Positions 58,011 through 64,000 of a stretch of 64,000 bases of DNA are shown here, in pieces (position 1 is the stretch's first letter; every line of letters starts with the position of its first letter). The position numbers and the translations under genes were made by a program. The notes under the pieces are model-generated. The model searched no databases. It was not told where the DNA came from and saw only the letters and a list, made by a program, of their open reading frames with translations. Origin of the DNA: Ischnura elegans (taxonomy: Eukaryota; Arthropoda; Insecta; Odonata; Coenagrionidae); assembly GCF_921293095.1 (NCBI RefSeq), contig NC_060254.1, positions 61,302,069 through 61,366,068 of the forward strand, written 5' to 3'.

Positions 58011-59899
58011 GACTCGGAATGAATCCGTTTCCGACGCCGCCAATCCTACGAGACTCTGAAACACCCCCCTGGTCCGAAATCGGAAAAAGCTGGAATAAAG
58101 TCCAAAATGACCTTTTTGGGGATAGAGACTTGAAACTCAGCGTGAATACTCATAAATCATTACCAAATATTTATTTATATGCCATTTTACATAATTGCGA
58201 ACCTTTAGTGAGATACAGAGGCCCAAACATGACCAATTTTTCAATGCCACACGAGATATCGTTTTTCCTCAAAAAATCTTTGAATTTATCCAAGTGGTTT
58301 TGCGTTGTTATGAGTTTTGTGGAATAAAAAACGCAATATTCCTTTGATCTGGTGCTTTGCCTATACTTTCAATGACTTTTGAAGATTTTGGCTCTCATCT
58401 GTGTGGTTTTACAACGCAAAATGGCCGACCCGTTTTTCACGTGAAATTTGACATTAAGTAGACATTATCTTTCGTTTACGAAAAATATAACTCAGAAAAT
58501 TTGAACCACAATATAAAGTAGAGATTTATAAAGAGTATTAAGTAGAAATTTTGAAAAGAAAGTGTGCGACGAAGGAAAAAGAGCGATTTTTCAATCGCGC
58601 GTCAAGGCTGACCTACACGCCGCGGACCTCTGAGGCTCGGTAACTGAGGCCGATTTTTCAAGTTTTTTAAAACATTAGTCCTGAAAATCGTCATTTAAAG
58701 CATGGATAATCGTCTTCATTGACTTAAAACACTAAACTGAGGATGTTAAAAAGGATTATGTATAGATCGACTAGACCATTTAGCGCGCATTACTCGAGTG
58801 AAAATACTAAGGATTGGATATTTTTCGGAACCATCCCGCGCGTAAGAAATATGCCTCGGGTATTGAAGTAAAGTGATGAGATTAAGTCAGTATGCTTAAG
58901 AGAGAGAAAAATGAACTGTTTCCGTGAAAGGCAACAAGCGATACCCTTTTTCCCTTTCCACTCTCGCCGAGGTGAGTCGCGCGGTAGGGGGAGTTTTCAC
59001 AACACAAGGCTCTTTTAGCCTTTTCTATTACTGCGTCCGTCCGATGTAATATTCATTTGTAGCGTTTAGTTTCTTTCTTGAACTTAAAAAAGCAAGAGAT
59101 TTAAAGGTTGATTGAATGACGTGAGAAGTATAGCATTTTATTTGGCTCTACCAAACTAAAGTTTAGTTCTATAGTTGTTCGTTTCGTCCACTTGAATTCC
59201 ATTAAGATTCAAGATCCAACAAATCGTTGATATAATTTTTAATAAAAATTCCAAAGTCTCCGAAATCTTGCAATTTTGGTGGGAAAGTACTTGCCCAATA
59301 ACACACATGTGTAGCAAAAGGCAATTTTCTGCAGGCAGTAATACTGTAACATGGAGACGTCAAAACCTGCTGGCTGAGCATGTAGAATAATTGGATTTTC
59401 TGCTTGAGAATTTGAGAGGGCCAAATATTACATGATTCATATACGTAGTATGTAATCTTTATTACAGCTATGAAAATTCCTGTACTCAGGGCTCTCCCTT
59501 GTAGTTTGGATATATATATATTGTGGACATATTATGAGTGCCAATATTCTAAAGTAATACCTATCATGTAACACTACTTTTCAGGTATGTTCTGTTTTGA
59601 AATTTAGCTATTATATTTTAATTGCATAGTAATGATATGAAAGATTCTTTTGTCAACTGACTCTTTCACATAGTAATATTTTTAAAAGTAGTTTTCTTGT
59701 TGCCTGGAATTAAGTGATATTTTTCTTGGAGCCTATGGCATCAGAATCGATGGAATCGGTATCGGTAGAATCGGAATCGAAATGTCAGAATCGGAATCGG
59801 GATCGGAATCGATAAAATTTTGGAATCGACCCATCACTAGTATTTTGTATTTCAAATACTCCTCGACCAGTATTTTGCCTAGCCCTTGCTACAGCATAT

Positions 59900-61460
59900 G
59901 AGTGGCTGAACATAAAATAGCAAAGTATGGCACTCAGGGACTCGCAGTCAATTATAGACCTAGATAAGTCAGTAAAGTAATCGTCAACTACGAAATGAAA
60001 ATAGGAAAATATTTCGAATAAACCTCTGACCAGTGGCGTAGGACAAGAATCGCATGCGACGGCACATTCGAAGAGAGAATCGGAACTCTTTCCACCCTTA
60101 TGCATCGCCCTTTGCGGAACCCTTGCCACCGCATTGCATTCACTGATTCCATGAACATTGCGGAACCCTTTCCACCCGTTGCATTCACTGAAGCTATCAT
60201 TTAAAATTTCGGATCCAGATCCGATGTCTTCCGCGAGTTGGATCCGATGTATCCGATGAAGGGCAATATCCTCGGATATTTGGATCCGAGGTATCCGATC
60301 CGACCATCCCTAATAATTAATGGACGCGCCCTTTTCATCTTAATCCAGCCTGCCCTCAACATAAAATGCTGAGAGTATACGGAAGGTGATACGTGGCATG
60401 TTATTTATTAGCATTCGGTTGAATAAGATATTTTACTCCCACCAAGTCACAAACCCATACAAATTGAGACACGGAAGACAACAAACGGAGACAACTCGCA
60501 GGTACTCGCCATAAACTTCCGAGGACATATACCACTCTCCTCAGACGGTTCCAACACTGGCGTTTGGGTCATGTCTTGCGATCGAAAATTTACGTTACGC
60601 ACCGGTGTTTTCTCTGTTTTATGTCCCCTGTCTTTAAGGTCTAGCAATGTTCGTGATATCATTAATTAGCAACAGTGTATGCATCGCCTTCTATGGAAGG
60701 AAATAAATACTTTCAAATACTCGACGGCAACTCCAGTGATGTACATCACTCCTTTCGGGGTGGTCAAACGCATTTATATCATGATTTGTTGGTGGCTAAT
60801 CCATGTTTTGTCTCGTGAATCGACGCGGGATGCATTTTAATGTCTACTGCAGGCAGACGCCAGACGATAAAGAAGCAAGATATACGCGCGAGTCGTTGAC
60901 GGTGCAATAAACAACGGCTCAGCCGTCCGCGTGATTTCAATTCACCGCCTGACCGGAGATCACTACGTGATTCATTCCGTGGTCGAAACAATTGATCGCG
61001 TCTCGTTAGTCCGCTAGAGAAGCTCTCGTTTGCTGTTGCAGCCAGCTGGCCGCGGCGCAAACAAATTCATCTCCGATCGACTCTTATCCTAGCGGATAGA
61101 AATAGAACGGATGTCGAATGGCAACGAAATAGCTTCCTCCTAACTAGACCCGCTCCGCACCCTCTATGTCACCGCCAACCAGCCAGCTAGGCGACAACAC
61201 AAAGGAGAGGGAAGGTGGGACGAGGAATGCGGGCTAGCACCATTGTTGCGTTCGGTCGCGACCTATAGAGCATCACGATCAACGCAGTAGATGCATACAT
61301 ATGTTATACGGAGGACTGAGAAACATATTGGTGTGAGTCAATTACTGCTGCTTTTAAAATATCCATAGTAACCGACTCCAAAATAGTATATTTATCTAGA
61401 AAGACAATAGTGTAAGACATGGTTACACTTGGGAGCGCCACGTAGCAGTGCATACTGGGG
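59900..61460. other. Unassigned DNA with a solo hAT end
   Basis: It includes the transposon end at 60195-60312 and a moderately GC-rich patch at about 60840-61260. No gene was recognised. Confidence 0.4.
60195..60312. mobile_element. Solo hAT-type terminus
   Basis: Arrays of GGATCCGA/TCCGATG-type subterminal repeats end in CCGATCCGACCATCCCTA, the inverse of a TAGGGATGG hAT terminus. The matching other end was not found in the window, so the element is truncated or extends by rearrangement. Confidence 0.55.
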
Positions 61461-61463
61461 ATC

Positions 61464-61861
61464 CTCATAACCAAGGGGACTGCATAGAGGAGGCCCAATT
61501 CCATCCCATATAAGGCTTATTTCCGTTACCACTTCGGTCGCATTTTAATCGGCTTTCAAAAATGTCAGCGGCGCGGTGATGAGTGCAATGCCATCCACTC
61601 TTTTCCAATATTTTGCCGTATTATGTTTGCTAATGCGAGGAATGGCAATGGGCTTTTATGAACTCGATAGATCACATCATCATGTGTATCAATTTTGGTT
61701 AGCACCCATAATTATACCTTATTTTCCCGTGATACTCTCATCATTTTGTCTGCCGGCGACGCGAGTGGCGATTTCTGTAAACCTATTTAAACGTGCGGTG
61801 GCTGACAACACATTTAGAGGACGATTTGAGGATCCTCTTTTGTAGTATTCGTGCTCATAAC
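61464..61861. mobile_element. hAT-like MITE family G, copy 3
   Basis: The 382-bp element (61472-61853) is flanked by a perfect 8-bp duplication CTCATAAC (61464-61471 and 61854-61861). It starts CAAGGGGACTGCAT and ends ATTCGTG. It keeps the uninterrupted CCCAATTCC text that family A copy 3 hit in copy 2. Confidence 0.85.
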
Positions 61862-61864
61862 AGT

Positions 61865-62585
61865 TCCAACTTCATCATTCAGCGAATCATAGGGAAGTGA
61901 GTCTGACTCATGGGCTAGGAATTAAGGCTATGGAGTAGGGGGGGGGGGGTTTAGCGCAACTAATACTGGGTGGTCTGAAGGGTATGGAATGTCCGCTGAG
62001 GTAAGCGGGAGGTGCGGGGGTCATCCCCCAGAATTTTTTTAAGATAAATGGTTCAAAATGGTGAGTTTTTCGGCTTTCGGAGGGATACTTTATTAATCTT
62101 TACAATATTCAGTAGGTAATTTTAATACAGTGAATGGATTAAACTTAAAAATTTCCTTTACTCCCTCCCCTCGCTGCGCCACTGGTCTGACTTACACCAT
62201 TGTGTATCTAACCAGCAGCAACACATTGCTGAATTGCATTGCATAATGACAGCATTGCTTATTAAAATCCAATAGTGAAAGATTGTTAAATCTATTGAAG
62301 GTTAGCAATTATACCGATGAAGATAAAGATTGTAATTCTGGAACAATGCCAACGTTTAATTATTGAAAAACTATGACTTTTACTTACACCAATATGTTTC
62401 TAAGTCCCACATACATAAGTAATACTACAACCCTAATAATAGGTATACTGCAGCCCTGAATCTATCTTTTCTTAACTAGTTATTTTCGTTCCCTCGTGTA
62501 CTTTATCCTTGTGATTTACCAGCCCATAATACTTGTCTTTTCCTTCAATTTATCCCTCCATTTTACTCCCTTATTAATTGGTACC
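61865..62585. other. Unassigned DNA
   Basis: It contains a run of 10 G at about 61938. No gene or element boundary was recognised. Confidence 0.4.
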
Positions 62586-62589
62586 TAAT

Positions 62590-62878
62590 AATGTGACCTA
62601 TGGGGATCGGGTTAGGGTGGTGGCTAGACAGTAGGCTCCCCACCCCGTGGGCTCGGATTCAAATACCGGCGCGGCGGTAGCAGAGAATACTAAGAGAATT
62701 CCCGATGCCTGCTTGAAGGTAATGTGGAGGACATTTCAAGCGTAGTCCCCTAGGCGCCTTTCATCAAGAGCAGGCCAATGAGTACGCCGGGTTTCCCTCC
62801 ACCCTTACTTCCATATCTTTCCCTTAAGGCGCAAATGACCTCAAGTGTCGGTCGCCTCCTTCAAATATCATACCATAA
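62590..62878 (+). repeat. tRNA-derived SINE, arthropod type (S3)
   Basis: A-box-like 'ggtggctagacagtagg' and B-box-like 'ggattcaaatacc' lie in the head. They are followed by a body with 'cctaggcgcctttcatcaagagcaggccaatgag' and a tail 'gcgcaaatgacctcaagtg.cggtcgcctcc'. The full head-body-tail layout is retained over about 290 bp. Similar SINEs are known from many arthropods; that comparison is from memory. Confidence 0.65.
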
Positions 62879-62949
62879 ATGAATGACCTATTCACTGGGT
62901 CCTCCTAAGAAGTATGGTGCTCCACAACTCCATCCATCGGCACTCAGAC

Positions 62950-62993
62950 CTGATCTGAAGATGTGGCCAGCATAAGCTACGAAACGTCATTGG
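62950..62993 (+). ncRNA. Hammerhead ribozyme motif, best formed in the window
   Basis: Stem I CTGAT (62950-62954) pairs with ATTGG (62989-62993) over 5 bp including two G-T pairs. The core CTGAAGA (62955-62961) is intact. After one spacer T, stem II GTGGC (62963-62967) pairs with GCTAC (62976-62980). GAA (62981-62983), palindromic ACGT (62984-62987) and C (62988) as cleavage base complete the motif. It lies 70 bp after the S3 SINE and is followed by 'aacccggaaac' text like that of other Penelope-like ends. Confidence 0.65.
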
Positions 62994-63138
62994 AAATCAA
63001 CTTCGACACAGCTAACCCGGAAACTATGGAGATATTGCCCGTAGTAGATAATTTCTGTCTAATAACTCGACCTATCCATCGTGTCCTCATAAGGATCATG
63101 GCGCCCCACAACTCCCTTTCTTTAACATTTCTTCGGCA

Positions 63139-63417
63139 CAACCAGGGACAGATCCAGGATTTTTTTCAGGAGGGGTCACAAGGGTCTGACAGGCAAACGA
63201 TCTTCTCATAATTGAGATTGAAAACTACATACAGCGATTACTGTACGAAATATCCTCTTTGTTTTAACATGAAATTTATTAATATGAAATTAAATGATTG
63301 AAGGTTCTAATACACAAAAAAGGATGTAAATATAACTGTATAAAAAATGTTCTACCTTTTTAAAGTGTCTGGGGGGGCATGTGCCCCCGTGCTCCCCCCC
63401 CCTAAATCCGCCCATGA
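63139..63417. mobile_element. MITE with G/C-rich hAT-type ends
   Basis: CAGGGACAGATCCAGGA at the left is an imperfect inverse of 'taaatccgcccatg' at the right, next to 'gggggggcatgtgcccccgtgctcccccccc'. It resembles the 52.15-kb MITE. A target duplication was not evident. Confidence 0.55.
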
Positions 63418-63419
63418 GA

Positions 63420-64000
63420 AACACAATCAGTTTTTCACCATTATAGTCCATTTGATCTTCAGCATTCGCCACCACCATCAGTTATCGAAGGCTTTTAGTC
63501 CTTTCTGGTCAGCTTTTTCCGAATGCCTTTGATCTGTATATTGTGTCGCTGGCCACTGTTCAGTGTTCACTGTTTCCAAGACTTCATTGGAGCAGAGTAT
63601 CGGCCTTTTAGTCATGAATGCCGTCTTAGCTCGGATTGCACTGGATGCACTCACGGGCTATTTTCGTTCCCATTTAAAAGGTCAGACGACCAAAAGGGAA
63701 TTCCTTCCGCGACATATATATTGGTTCCGTGAGTCGATGTTTTCATTTTATCAATCCCCCCTCCTCCTCCTCCTCCCGATGTTCGCTTTTAGTCCGGGTT
63801 TATTTCTGCCCGACCGTCCGCTCCCTACTTCCTCCACCTCTTGAGGTAAACTTTTTGATGGTCGATCGTTTAATCAGACCTCTTTCAACCTCCTCATTAA
63901 CATCCACTCATTTCATTCAGCTCGTGGACTCCATGGACCTCAACAGTCCTTTTTACTTTTCTCCTTGAGTATTATGATTTCAGCATCAGATATTAGCATC
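63420..64000. other. Unassigned DNA to window end
   Basis: Moderate GC content with overlapping frames up to 93 codons and no recognisable domain. Confidence 0.4.

Larger units (their letters stand above)
54269..59847. mobile_element. Inner hAT element, 5563 bp
   Basis: TAGTGATGGGTCGGTTCGATTCC at 54277 is mirrored by GGAATCGACCCATCACTA ending at 59839, with subterminal arrays of GATTCC/GGAATCG repeats typical of hAT transposase binding regions. GTATTTTG is perfectly duplicated (54269-54276 and 59840-59847). No frame longer than about 105 codons exists inside and none resembles a hAT transposase, so it appears non-autonomous despite its size. The interior holds a GC-rich patch, a SINE, and about 3 kb of AT-rich DNA of unknown origin. 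Confidence 0.9.
53861..59895. mobile_element. Outer hAT element (~0.45 kb) containing a 5.6-kb insertion
   Basis: CAGGGCTGTGCAGTATTT begins at 53869 and the inverse-type end GTATTTTGCCTAGCCCTT finishes at 59887, an imperfect TIR of common hAT form. GCTACAGC is perfectly duplicated (53861-53868 and 59888-59895). Subtracting the inner element and its TSD leaves about 448 bp with AT-rich 'tatttcaaatac' repeats at both ends and no coding sequence. Confidence 0.85.

Overview
The window is eukaryotic, AT-rich, repeat-dense intergenic or intronic DNA, most likely from an arthropod. The inference rests on tRNA-derived SINE heads with Pol III A and B boxes, a Penelope-like element fragment with a hammerhead ribozyme motif, many miniature inverted-repeat elements, and no operon structure. 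The species cannot be named from the sequence. No convincing host protein-coding gene, rRNA or functional tRNA gene was recognised. No open frame resembles a host protein; the only recognisable coding matches are short transposon remnants. Unspliced exons of a host gene could still hide in the unassigned stretches.

Layout. 1-12 kb: a fragment of MITE family D, a LINE 3' end, a foldback with a hammerhead-like motif (about 3.74-4.08 kb), a second LINE tail that keeps the last codons of a reverse-transcriptase ORF (5.4-5.76 kb), a ~360-bp tandem array (7.4-8.96 kb), a truncated Penelope-like element with a perfect 12-bp target-site duplication (10.57-11.11 kb), a SINE head and a hAT-like MITE (family G). 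12-23 kb: dispersed family B, several small palindromic elements, a second SINE family, a long featureless stretch with purine- and pyrimidine-rich tracts, and a hammerhead-bearing foldback beside a family D MITE (22.0-22.6 kb). 24-42 kb: four copies of a ~640-690-bp MITE (family A), three of them nested in other MITEs (E, G, F), two tandem arrays, nested foldbacks and GC-rich islands. 42-53 kb: mostly unassigned DNA with foldbacks, a Harbinger-like MITE, hammerhead-like palindromes at 49.2, 49.5 and 50.5 kb, and two more family D copies, each broken by a later insertion. 53.9-59.9 kb: a 5.56-kb hAT-type element inserted in a ~0.45-kb hAT-type element, both with perfect 8-bp target-site duplications. 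60-64 kb: a solo hAT end, a third family G copy, a pan-arthropod-type SINE, a well-formed hammerhead motif and another G-rich MITE.

The main result is structural. About eleven separate loci carry the hammerhead pattern CUGANGA, stem II, GAAA, a short palindromic stem III, and then an H nucleotide. Most lie inside inverted-repeat foldbacks, as expected of Penelope-like retroelements. Related copies inside the window also serve as empty sites, which allows the target specificity of family A (duplication of AT within AATT) and the relative age of several insertions to be read directly.
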